Part shown: positions 36,467 through 44,366 of the stretch, piece by piece | Numbering within the stretch: the first letter of the stretch is position 1 | How the letters are laid out: the number at the start of each line of letters is the position of its first letter | Source of the DNA: an uncultured Rhodospirillales bacterium | GTDB taxonomy: Bacteria; Pseudomonadota; Alphaproteobacteria; CAAGCB01; CAG-977 | Length of the DNA stretch: 64,000 nucleotides | Reading direction: 5' to 3' | Assembly (NCBI GenBank): GCA_902777205.1 | Contig: CACYSU010000006.1 | Location: 33,599 to 97,598 of the forward strand | Notes under the pieces: generated by a model | The model's database searches: none | Told to the model about the DNA's origin: nothing | Seen by the model: the letters and a program-made list of their open reading frames with translations, nothing else | Program-made: the position numbers and the translations under genes

Positions 36467-37228
36467 ATGGTTTCTTTTTGCGCGGACATAGATCGGTTGT
36501 TTACGGAAATCCCGTTTTTGCAGCGGTGCAAAGCCGCCCGCGACGCGGGGTTTTCATCGGTTGAATTCACAATGCCCGACGGCGTCGGATTGGGCGAATT
36601 GGGGGACGCCGCCGCTTATAAGGGGCTGAAACTGTCCGTGCTGACCATGCCGGCGGAACAGTCGGCTTTGGCGTTTGACGCGAAATCGAAACGCGCGTTT
36701 CTGGACGCGTTCGACGCTTTGCTGGACAAGGCGGATTTTCTGGAATGCAAGCAAATCCACATCGCCGGCCGCCCGTTGGACGAAGAACGGTTCGACGCCG
36801 CCCGCGACGCTTTCGTTTCGGCTTTGCACGCCGCCGCGCCCCGCGCGCGTCAGGCGGGGGTGAAGATTTTGCTGGGATTTAAAAACCCGACGGAAAATCC
36901 GGATTTCTATCCGGCTTCGACGCTGGAGGTTTTGGAATTGATGGACGAGCTGAACGACGACAAAGTGTTCGCCTATCTGTTCGACGTTTACCAATCCCAA
37001 ATGACCGAAGGCGGGCTGGGCAACACGATTGATTCCCTGATTTCCCTGATCGGCCACGTCCGCATCGCGGGCGTTCCGTCCGGCGCGGAACCCGACGCGG
37101 GCGAAGTGAATTACGATTACATCCTGTCGTCGCTGGAAACGCAGGGGTATCGGGGGCACGTCGGATGTTCCTATACGCCGCGGCTGAAAACGGCCGACGG
37201 GCTGAAATGGATGAAAAAGTATGTATGA
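36467..37228 (+). CDS. hyi: Hydroxypyruvate isomerase-like TIM-barrel protein
   Basis: 253 residues of the xylose-isomerase-like TIM-barrel family. FCADIDRLFTEIPFLQRCKAARDAGF is the Hyi N-terminal signature, and the later segments QIHIAGRPL, YLFDVYQSQMTEG, GHVRIAGVPSGAEPDAGEVNY and GHVGCSYTPR match the family. Hyi interconverts hydroxypyruvate and tartronate semialdehyde; related members act on other small sugars. The last 8 bases overlap the HisN-like gene, so the two are coupled. The ATG is 2 bases after the ELM1-like stop. Confidence 0.85.
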   Translation: MVSFCADIDRLFTEIPFLQRCKAARDAGFSSVEFTMPDGVGLGELGDAAAYKGLKLSVLTMPAEQSALAFDAKSKRAFLDAFDALLDKADFLECKQIHIAGRPLDEERFDAARDAFVSALHAAAPRARQAGVKILLGFKNPTENPDFYPASTLEVLELMDELNDDKVFAYLFDVYQSQMTEGGLGNTIDSLISLIGHVRIAGVPSGAEPDAGEVNYDYILSSLETQGYRGHVGCSYTPRLKTADGLKWMKKYV

Positions 37229-38000
37229 GGATCGCGCCGATTTCGCCTGCGCGCTGGCCGACGCGGCGGCTGGTGTGATCATGCGCGCTTTCCGCCGGCC
37301 GGTCGAAGTGACGGACAAATCCGATTCAACCCCCGTGACGGCCGCCGACAAAAACGCCGAACGGGCGATGCGCGAAATGATCGAACGGGAATTTCCCCGC
37401 GACGGCATCGTCGGCGAGGAATACGGGACGGAAAACGCGGAATCGGAATACGTCTGGGTGCTGGATCCGATCGACGGGACGCAGTCGTTCATCGCGGGCG
37501 TGCCGCTGTTCGGGACGCTGGTCGCGCTGCTGCGCCGCGGGGTGCCGGTTGCGGGCGTGATCAACCAGCCGTTTACAAAGGAACGCTGGGTCGGCGTCGC
37601 GGGGCGTCAAACGACGCTGAACGGCCGGCCCGTTCAAACGCGGAAATGCGCGTCGCTGGATCGGGCGGTTTTGTTTTCGACGGCGGATAAGACGATGTTT
37701 GCAAACGCGGACGACAAAAAACGGTTCGACGCCCTGCGCGATCGGGTGAAATCGGCGCGTTACAGCACGGATTGCTACGGTTACGGGCTGGTGGCCGCGG
37801 GGTGCGGCGACATCGTGTGCGAAGCCGATTTGAAGCTGTACGATTACGCGGCGCTGGTGCCGGTCGTGCGCGGCGCGGGCGGCGAAATGACCGATTGGAC
37901 GGGACGCCCCCTGTCGCCGGAAAACGACGGCGGCGGCCGGATATTGGCGGTCGGGGACGCGCGTTTGATCGCTCAAACGGCGGAGGTTTTGAACCCGTGA
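37221..38000 (+). CDS. Inositol-monophosphatase-family phosphatase (HisN-like)
   Basis: 259 residues with the Mg-binding motifs of the family: GEEYGTENAESEYVWVLDPIDGTQSFIAGVP near 70-95 and LYDYAALVPVVRGAGGEMTDW near 205. The YDYAALVPV form and the TDW follow-up are typical of histidinol-phosphate phosphatases (HisN) of alphaproteobacteria, so histidine biosynthesis is the best guess; other small phosphate monoesters cannot be excluded. It is coupled to hyi upstream and to yejA downstream by a 4-base overlap. Confidence 0.88.
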   Translation: MYEDRADFACALADAAAGVIMRAFRRPVEVTDKSDSTPVTAADKNAERAMREMIEREFPRDGIVGEEYGTENAESEYVWVLDPIDGTQSFIAGVPLFGTLVALLRRGVPVAGVINQPFTKERWVGVAGRQTTLNGRPVQTRKCASLDRAVLFSTADKTMFANADDKKRFDALRDRVKSARYSTDCYGYGLVAAGCGDIVCEADLKLYDYAALVPVVRGAGGEMTDWTGRPLSPENDGGGRILAVGDARLIAQTAEVLNP

Positions 38001-39883
38001 AAAAGCTGTTGCCGATCCTGTTTGTTTTGTTCGCCGTTTTGCCCGCCGCCGCGCAGCAATATCAAGCGACGCCGGCCAAGGGCGCGGCGATGCACGGCTA
38101 TCCGAAATACGGGTGGAATTTCAAAAACTTCGACTACGTCAATCCCGACGCGCCGAAAGGCGGAACGCTGACCATGGCGGCGTTCGGCAGTTTCGACACG
38201 TTCAATCCCTTTACGATCAAAGGCGTTCCTGCGGCCGGAACGGGATTGCTGTTCGATACGCTGATGGTGGAATCCGCCGACGAACCGTTTTCAGAATACG
38301 GGTTGGTCGCCGAAACGGTCGAAATGCCCAAAGACCGGTCGTGGGTGGCGTTCAACCTGAACCGCAAGGCGCGGTTTTCCGACGGATCGCCCGTGACGGC
38401 GGACGATGTCGTTTTTTCCTTTGACATCCTGCGCGCCAAAGGGCTGCCGATGTACCGCTATTACTACGGCAACGTTGAAAAGGCGACGGCGGAATCCCCG
38501 CGTCGCGTCCTGTTCACGTTCAAAGCCGGCGACAACCGCGAACTGCCGTTGATTTTGGGGCAGATGCCCGTGCTGTCCAAAGCGTACTGGCAAAACAGGG
38601 ATTTCACGGCGACGACGCTGGAACCGCCGTTGGGCGGCGGCGCGTACAAGGTCGCGGCGTTTGAAACGGGGCGGTACGTCGTGTATGAACGCGACCCCGA
38701 CTATTGGGCGAAAGACTTGCCGTCCGTCAAGGGATTCAACAACTTTGACCGGATACGTTACGACTATTACCGCGACGCGACCGTCGCCGTCGAAGCGTTC
38801 AAAACGGGCGCGTTCGACCTGCGCGTCGAAAACGAAGCGAAAAAATGGGTGTCGGCCTACAACGGTTTTTCGCAAAAGGACGGGCTGGTCAAAGGCGAAT
38901 TTTCCCACGGGCTGCCGTCCGGAATGCAAGGGTTCGTTTTCAACACCCGCCGGCCGCTGTTCGCCGACCGCCGCGTGCGCGAAGCTGTCGGGCTGGCGTT
39001 CGATTTTGAATGGTCGAATAAAAACCTGTTTTACGGGCTGTACAAGCGCACGCAAAGCTATTTCGACAATTCGGAGCTGGCGGCCAAAGGATTGCCGAAA
39101 GGCGAAGAGCTGAAGCTGTTGAACGCGTATCGCGACAAACTGCCCGCAGAGGTGTTTAAAAAGCCGTTTTCCCTGCCGAAAACGTCGGGTGACGGCAACA
39201 TCCGCCCGCAGTTGGAACGCGCTTTCAAATTGCTGGAAGAGGCCGGATGGACGGTGCAAGACGGCGTTTTGAAAAACGCGCAGGGGCGGCCGTTCGCGTT
39301 TGAGATTTTGCTGGATTCGGCGTCCGCGCCCGCGTGGGAACGCATCGCGCTGCCGTATGTGCGCAACCTGAAACGGCTGGGGATTCAGGCGGTCGTGCGC
39401 GCCGTCGATACGACGCAGTACAAAAACCGGACGGACGCGTTCGATTACGACATGATCGTGAACATCTGGGGGCAATCGACTTCGCCGGGGAACGAACAGC
39501 GGTATTTCTGGGGGTCGAAAGCGGCCGCCGCCGCGGGATCGCAGAACTACGCCGGCATCGAAAACCCCGTCGTTGACGATTTGATCGAAAAGGTCGTCGA
39601 GGCGGCCGACCGCAAAAAGCTGGTCGCAGCCGTTCGGGCGTTGGATCGCGTTTTGTTGTGGGAATATTACGTCGTGCCGCATTGGTATGTGCCGTCCACG
39701 CGTTTGGTGTATTGGGACAAATTCGGCAAACCCGCCGGATCGCCGATGAAAGGCGTCCAGCTGATGAGCTGGTGGATCGACGGCAAAAAGGACGCCGCTT
39801 TGCGCAAAAAACGCGCGGGCGGTCGGAACCAAGCGGCCGGACGGGAAAAAACGGTGTTTCAACAGGTAAGGGAGTGGTTCTGA
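37997..39883 (+). CDS. yejA: Microcin C/peptide ABC transporter substrate-binding protein YejA
   Basis: 628 residues with a signal peptide after a GTG start (37997; MKKLLPILFVLFAVLPAAAQ) overlapping the previous stop. SBP_bac_5 hallmarks are present: YGWNFKNFDYVNPDAPKGG, DTLMVESADEPFSEYGLVAE, ARFSDGSPVTADDVVFSFD and GMQGFVFNTRRPLFAD. YejABEF imports oligopeptides and peptide-nucleotide antibiotics such as microcin C. The whole operon yejABEF follows in order with overlaps. Confidence 0.93.
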   Translation: MKKLLPILFVLFAVLPAAAQQYQATPAKGAAMHGYPKYGWNFKNFDYVNPDAPKGGTLTMAAFGSFDTFNPFTIKGVPAAGTGLLFDTLMVESADEPFSEYGLVAETVEMPKDRSWVAFNLNRKARFSDGSPVTADDVVFSFDILRAKGLPMYRYYYGNVEKATAESPRRVLFTFKAGDNRELPLILGQMPVLSKAYWQNRDFTATTLEPPLGGGAYKVAAFETGRYVVYERDPDYWAKDLPSVKGFNNFDRIRYDYYRDATVAVEAFKTGAFDLRVENEAKKWVSAYNGFSQKDGLVKGEFSHGLPSGMQGFVFNTRRPLFADRRVREAVGLAFDFEWSNKNLFYGLYKRTQSYFDNSELAAKGLPKGEELKLLNAYRDKLPAEVFKKPFSLPKTSGDGNIRPQLERAFKLLEEAGWTVQDGVLKNAQGRPFAFEILLDSASAPAWERIALPYVRNLKRLGIQAVVRAVDTTQYKNRTDAFDYDMIVNIWGQSTSPGNEQRYFWGSKAAAAAGSQNYAGIENPVVDDLIEKVVEAADRKKLVAAVRALDRVLLWEYYVVPHWYVPSTRLVYWDKFGKPAGSPMKGVQLMSWWIDGKKDAALRKKRAGGRNQAAGREKTVFQQVREWF

Positions 39884-40977
39884 TGCTGCGTTATTTCATC
39901 CGCCGTCTGGCTTTGATCCCTTTGACCCTGTTCGGCATCATGGCCGTGAATTTCCTGTTCGTCCAGCTGGCGCCCGGCGGGCCCGTCGAACAGGTCGTCG
40001 CAAAACTGCAAAGCGGGCAGGGCGCGGGAAAAACGATCGGCGACGGCGGCATGATCGGCGCGGGAACGGGACGGCAGGATTTCGCGGTGCAATCGAAATA
40101 CCGCGGCGCGCAGGGGCTCGACCCCGCGTTGATCAAAGAGTTGGAGGTTCAGTTCGGATTCGACAAACCTTTGCACGCGCGTTTTTTCACCATGATGAAA
40201 AACTATCTGCGTTTCGATTTCGGCAAAAGCTTTTACCGCGACGTGCCCGTGACGGATCTGATCCGCGAAAAAATGCCCGTGTCGGTTTCGCTGGGGGTGT
40301 GGACGACGCTGATCATCTATCTGGTTTCCGTGCCGCTGGGCATCGCCAAAGCCGTGCGCGACGGGTCGAAATTCGACGCGGCGACCAGCTGGGCGGTCAT
40401 CATCGGATACGCGGTTCCCGCCTTTTTGTTCGCGATGGTGATGATCGTCCTGTTTTGCGGCGGGCGGTATTGGAACGTGTTTCCCCTGCGCGGGCTGTTT
40501 TCGGAAAACTGGGATCAAATGGGGACGGTTGACAAGGTCAAGGATTACCTGTGGCATTTGGTTCTGCCCGTCGGGTCGATGGTCGCGGGCGGTTTCGCGG
40601 GGCTGACCATGCTGACCAAAAATTCGTTTTTGGAAGAGATTTCAAAACAGTACGTCCTGACCGCCAAAGCCAAGGGATTGGACGACACGGCCGTTTTGTA
40701 CGGCCATGTGTTCCGCAACGCGATGCTGATCGTTCTGGCCGGTTTTCCGGCGGTTCTGGTCGGAATGCTGTTCACGGGGTCCGTGCTGATCGAAGTCGTT
40801 TTTTCATTGGACGGGTTGGGGCTGCTGGGTTTTGAATCCGTCATGACCCGCGATTATCCCGTGATTTTCGGGACGCTGTACATTTTCGGATTGATCGGGT
40901 TGGTGCTGAACCTGATTTGCGACATGACGTATCATCTGGTCGATCCGCGCATAGATTTCGGAGGCCGCCATGAATGA
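39883..40977 (+). CDS. yejB: Peptide ABC transporter permease YejB
   Basis: 364 residues; the ATG shares one base with the yejA stop (TGATG). Inner-membrane permease with N-terminal span (LIPLTLFGIMAVNFLFVQLAPGGPVEQV), the YejB-type insert (SGQGAGKTIGDGG then QSKYRGAQGLDPALIKELEVQFGFDKP), and the permease EAA loop near SKQYVLTAKAKGLDDTAVLYGHVFRNA. Pairs with YejE to form the channel. Confidence 0.95.
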   Translation: MLRYFIRRLALIPLTLFGIMAVNFLFVQLAPGGPVEQVVAKLQSGQGAGKTIGDGGMIGAGTGRQDFAVQSKYRGAQGLDPALIKELEVQFGFDKPLHARFFTMMKNYLRFDFGKSFYRDVPVTDLIREKMPVSVSLGVWTTLIIYLVSVPLGIAKAVRDGSKFDAATSWAVIIGYAVPAFLFAMVMIVLFCGGRYWNVFPLRGLFSENWDQMGTVDKVKDYLWHLVLPVGSMVAGGFAGLTMLTKNSFLEEISKQYVLTAKAKGLDDTAVLYGHVFRNAMLIVLAGFPAVLVGMLFTGSVLIEVVFSLDGLGLLGFESVMTRDYPVIFGTLYIFGLIGLVLNLICDMTYHLVDPRIDFGGRHE

Positions 40978-41986
40978 ACGCAGCCGTGAACGTTGGCGCA
41001 AATTCAAATCGAACCGGCGCGGGTTTTACGCTTTCATCCTGTTTTGCGTGATTTTGGCGTTCGTTTCGGCCGCCGGTTTCATCGCGAACGACAAACCGCT
41101 GGTCGTACGGTACGACGGCGGGTGGTATTTTCCGGTCTTTCGCGAATATCCGGAAACGACGTTCGGCGGAAAGTTCAAAACCGCGGCGGATTACAGGGAT
41201 CCCTATGTGCAGAACTGCATCAATAAAAAGGGTTTTTTCATCATGCCGCCCGTTCCGTTCAGCTATGACACGATCAATTACAACCTGCCGTCGCCCGCCC
41301 CGTCGGCGCCCGGCCGCGAAAACCGGCTGGGGACGGACGATTTGGGGCGCGACGTGTTGGCGCGGCTGATCTACGGGACGCGGTCGTCGCTGTTTTTCGG
41401 GCTGATCCTGACGGCGCTGTCGTCTGCGATCGGCATTTTCGCCGGCGCGGTGCAGGGGTATTTCGGCGGTAAAATCGACTTGTTCGCCCAGCGGTTTTTG
41501 GAAATCTGGGGGTCGCTGCCCCAGCTGTTCGTTTTGATCATCGTGTCCAGCATCATCGCCCCCGGATTTTGGACGCTGCTGTTCGTTTTGCTGCTGTTTT
41601 CATGGACGGCGCTGGTGCCCGTGGTGCGCGCCGAATTCCTGCGCGCCCGCAATTTCGATTACGTCAAGGCGGCCTACGCGATGGGGACGCCGGACTTTGT
41701 CATCATTTTCCGCCACGTGTTCCCCAACGCGATGGTGGCGACGCTGACCTATCTGCCGTTCATTCTGTCGGGCGCGGTCGTGTCGCTGACGGCGTTGGAT
41801 TTTCTGGGGTTCGGGATGCCGGCGGGCGCGCCGTCGCTGGGCGATTTGGTGCGTCAGGGCAAAGAAAACCTGCAGGCGCCGTGGCTGGCGGCTTCGGCGT
41901 TCGTGTCACTGGCCTTTTTGCTGACCGTGCTGGTTTTTATCGGCGAAGCCGTGCGCGACGCCTTTGATCCGAGGAAAAACAAATGA
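40970..41986 (+). CDS. yejE: Peptide ABC transporter permease YejE
   Basis: 338 residues, overlapping yejB by 8 bases. The N-terminal SRERWRKFKSNRRGFYAFILF is typical of YejE, followed by the conserved periplasmic insert (FREYPETTFGGKFKTAADYRDPYV) and ENRLGTDDLGRDVLARLIYGTRSSL. The EAA loop is ARNFDYVKAAYAMGTPDFVIIFRHVFPNA. Confidence 0.95.
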   Translation: MNERSRERWRKFKSNRRGFYAFILFCVILAFVSAAGFIANDKPLVVRYDGGWYFPVFREYPETTFGGKFKTAADYRDPYVQNCINKKGFFIMPPVPFSYDTINYNLPSPAPSAPGRENRLGTDDLGRDVLARLIYGTRSSLFFGLILTALSSAIGIFAGAVQGYFGGKIDLFAQRFLEIWGSLPQLFVLIIVSSIIAPGFWTLLFVLLLFSWTALVPVVRAEFLRARNFDYVKAAYAMGTPDFVIIFRHVFPNAMVATLTYLPFILSGAVVSLTALDFLGFGMPAGAPSLGDLVRQGKENLQAPWLAASAFVSLAFLLTVLVFIGEAVRDAFDPRKNK

Positions 41987-43566
41987 GCTTGCTGTCCGTT
42001 CAAAACCTGACCGTCCGGTTCGGGCAAAACCCGCCCGTCGTCAACGGTGTGTCGTTTCAAATCAATAAAGGGGAAACGCTGGCTTTGGTCGGGGAAAGCG
42101 GATCGGGCAAGACGGTCACGGCGCTGTCGGTTCTGCAGCTGCTGGATTATCCGCACGCGTCGCATCCGGCGGGGTCGGTCAAATTCGACGGGCGCGAGCT
42201 GATCGGCGCGGACGATTGCGTTCTGCGCGATATTCGCGGCAGCCGCGCGGCCATGATTTTTCAAGAACCGATGACATCGCTGAACCCGCTGCACACGATT
42301 GAACGGCAGGTCGCCGAAACGATTCTGCTGCATACGGACGCGACGGCGCAAGAGGCGCGCGACCGCGTTGTCGAATTGCTGAAAACGGTCGGGCTGCGCG
42401 ACGCGGAAAAACGGTTGGACGCGCTGCCGCACGAACTGTCGGGCGGGGAACGCCAGCGCGTGATGATCGCGATGGCTTTGGCCAACGATCCCGATTTGCT
42501 GATCGCGGACGAACCGACGACGGCGCTGGACGTGACGGTGCAGGCGCAGATTCTGAAACTGCTGTCGTCTTTGCAAAAACGGCTGGGGCTGGCGATGCTG
42601 TTCATTTCACACGATCTGGATGTCGTCGCGCGGATCGCCGACCGCGTGTGCGTGATGAAAGACGGGCAAATCGTCGAAAGCGGGGATTGTTCGACCGTTT
42701 TGAACAATCCGACGCATCCATATACGAAAACGCTGGTCGCGTCGAAACCGTCCGGCGCGCCGGTGCGCTGCGCGGAAAAGGCGGAAACGCTGCTGTCGGC
42801 GCGGGATGTCAGGGTGTCTTTCCCGTTGAAAAAAAGCCTGTTCGGCAAACCGTTGTCCGTTTTGAACGCCGTGGACGGCGTGTCCCTGACGCTCAAGGAA
42901 GGGCAGGCGGTCGGTTTGGTCGGGGAAAGCGGATCGGGCAAATCGACGCTGGGGTTCGCGCTGTTGAAACTGCAGGCGTCAACGGGGGAAATCGTTTTCG
43001 ATCAAACGGACGTTTCGGCGCTGAAAGGCGAAAAGCTGCGCCGTTTGCGCCCGCAGATGCAAATCGTTTTTCAGGATCCGTATTCGTCGCTCAGCCCGCG
43101 GATGACAGTCGCGCAAATCGTCGGCGAGGGGCTGAACGTTCACCGCAAGGATATGACCAAAGATCAAAAACGCGTCGCCGTCGAACGGGCGGTCAAGGAT
43201 GTCGGGTTGGACGCTGACGTTTTGAACCGCTATCCCAATATGTTTTCCGGCGGTCAGCGCCAGCGGATCGCGTTGGCGCGCGCGCTGGTTTTGCAGCCGC
43301 GGCTGATCGTTTTGGACGAACCGACCAGCGCGTTGGACGTGACGGTGCAGTCGCGCATGATAGAACTTTTGAAAAAACTGCAAAAAAGGTATAATATGGC
43401 GTATCTGTTCATCAGCCACGATATGCGCGTCGTCAAAGCGTTGGCGGAATACGTATATGTGATGAAGGACGGACGGATCGTCGAATCGGGCGCTAACCCC
43501 GATTTGTTCGACAATCCGCAGCAACCCTACACCCGCCGGCTGATGACGGCGGCCTTTGACAATTAA
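41983..43566 (+). CDS. yejF: Peptide ABC transporter ATPase YejF (two fused nucleotide-binding domains)
   Basis: 527 residues comprising two complete ATP-binding cassettes. First: Walker A GESGSGKTVTALS, signature LSGGERQRVMIAM, Walker B LLIADEPTTALDV. Second: GESGSGKSTLGFA, FSGGQRQRIALARALV, LIVLDEPTSALDV. Each cassette ends with an oligopeptide-type C-terminal extension (NPTHPYTKTL, NPQQPYTRRL). Overlaps yejE by 4 bases. It energises the YejBE channel from the cytoplasm. Confidence 0.96.
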   Translation: MSLLSVQNLTVRFGQNPPVVNGVSFQINKGETLALVGESGSGKTVTALSVLQLLDYPHASHPAGSVKFDGRELIGADDCVLRDIRGSRAAMIFQEPMTSLNPLHTIERQVAETILLHTDATAQEARDRVVELLKTVGLRDAEKRLDALPHELSGGERQRVMIAMALANDPDLLIADEPTTALDVTVQAQILKLLSSLQKRLGLAMLFISHDLDVVARIADRVCVMKDGQIVESGDCSTVLNNPTHPYTKTLVASKPSGAPVRCAEKAETLLSARDVRVSFPLKKSLFGKPLSVLNAVDGVSLTLKEGQAVGLVGESGSGKSTLGFALLKLQASTGEIVFDQTDVSALKGEKLRRLRPQMQIVFQDPYSSLSPRMTVAQIVGEGLNVHRKDMTKDQKRVAVERAVKDVGLDADVLNRYPNMFSGGQRQRIALARALVLQPRLIVLDEPTSALDVTVQSRMIELLKKLQKRYNMAYLFISHDMRVVKALAEYVYVMKDGRIVESGANPDLFDNPQQPYTRRLMTAAFDN

Positions 43567-43580
43567 CGGATGGAAAAACG

Positions 43581-43919
43581 ATGACACAAAAGGATGAAAC
43601 GGACAACACCGTGCTGCAGCGCGTTTTCGGCGACGAGGCGCTGATGGAGGTCAACGTCGATCTGTCCGTCGTTTTGGGGCGCACGCTGCTGCGTGTTTAC
43701 CAGCTGTTGAAACTGGGGCGCGGGGCGGTCGTCGAATTGAACCAGCTGCTGAACGACCCCGTTGAAATTCTGGCCAATGAAATCCCTATCGCAAAGGGCG
43801 AAGTGATCGTCACAGACGAAGGGTACATCGGCGTGAAAATCACGGAATTGCTGACATCCCAAAAAGGATCGGGCGGATCGCTGGTCAGCAAATCCGCCGT
43901 CGGTTCGTTCGGGAAATAG
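43581..43919 (+). CDS. fliN: Flagellar motor switch protein FliN
   Basis: 112 residues matching the SpoA/FliN C-ring domain: VNVDLSVVLGRTLLRVYQLLKLGRGAVVELN, then NDPVEILANEIPIAKGEVIVTDEGYIGVKITEL. FliN forms the rotor C-ring with FliM and FliG. It is 14 bases after yejF and closes that operon, far from any other C-ring gene. Length agrees with single-domain FliN. Confidence 0.93.
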   Translation: MTQKDETDNTVLQRVFGDEALMEVNVDLSVVLGRTLLRVYQLLKLGRGAVVELNQLLNDPVEILANEIPIAKGEVIVTDEGYIGVKITELLTSQKGSGGSLVSKSAVGSFGK

Positions 43920-43925
43920 CGCGGC

Positions 43926-44354
43926 CTATCCCTGTCGCCGTTCGGCGCGCAGTTTGCGGATGCGTCCGCACAAATCCTTGATAATGTTGCGTTCCAACGC
44001 CTTGTGTTCGTTCATCAGGCGGTACAGCGCCGTGCCGGAGATTTTGAAAAACGACGAATCTTCAACCGCCGTCGCCGTCACGTCCGCGGGCGCCTGATCC
44101 AGCGCGGCCAGTTCGCCGAAAACGTCCAAGGCGTTCAATTCCTTGACGGTCTGGCCGTTTCTGTGCAGTCTGACCTGCCCCTGCAGGATGATGTACATAT
44201 CGTTCCACGGTTCGCCGGCTTTGACGATGTCCGCGCCGATCATGGCGGCCGTTTCGTCCGCCGCGGCGACGATGTCGGACAGGGCGGCTTCGGGAATGCC
44301 CGCGAACAGCGGCACGTTCTTTAAAACCAATACTTTTTCAAGCGTCAACAGCAT
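43926..44354 (-). CDS. Cyclic-nucleotide-binding-fold protein without DNA-binding domain
   Basis: 142 residues, a lone Crp-type beta-roll. AGEPWNDMYIILQGQVRLHRNG and FGELAALDQAPADVTATA are the family landmarks. In true cAMP/cGMP binders the phosphate cassette ends in PRxAT/S; here it reads APADVTAT, so the phosphate-binding Arg is lost and the domain may sense another ligand or act structurally. It follows the transporter-HEAT gene by 12 bases on the same strand. In other bacteria these three domains can occur in one polypeptide, so the two genes likely work together. Confidence 0.8.
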   Translation of the reverse strand: MLLTLEKVLVLKNVPLFAGIPEAALSDIVAAADETAAMIGADIVKAGEPWNDMYIILQGQVRLHRNGQTVKELNALDVFGELAALDQAPADVTATAVEDSSFFKISGTALYRLMNEHKALERNIIKDLCGRIRKLRAERRQG

Positions 44355-44366
44355 AAACGGTACTCC

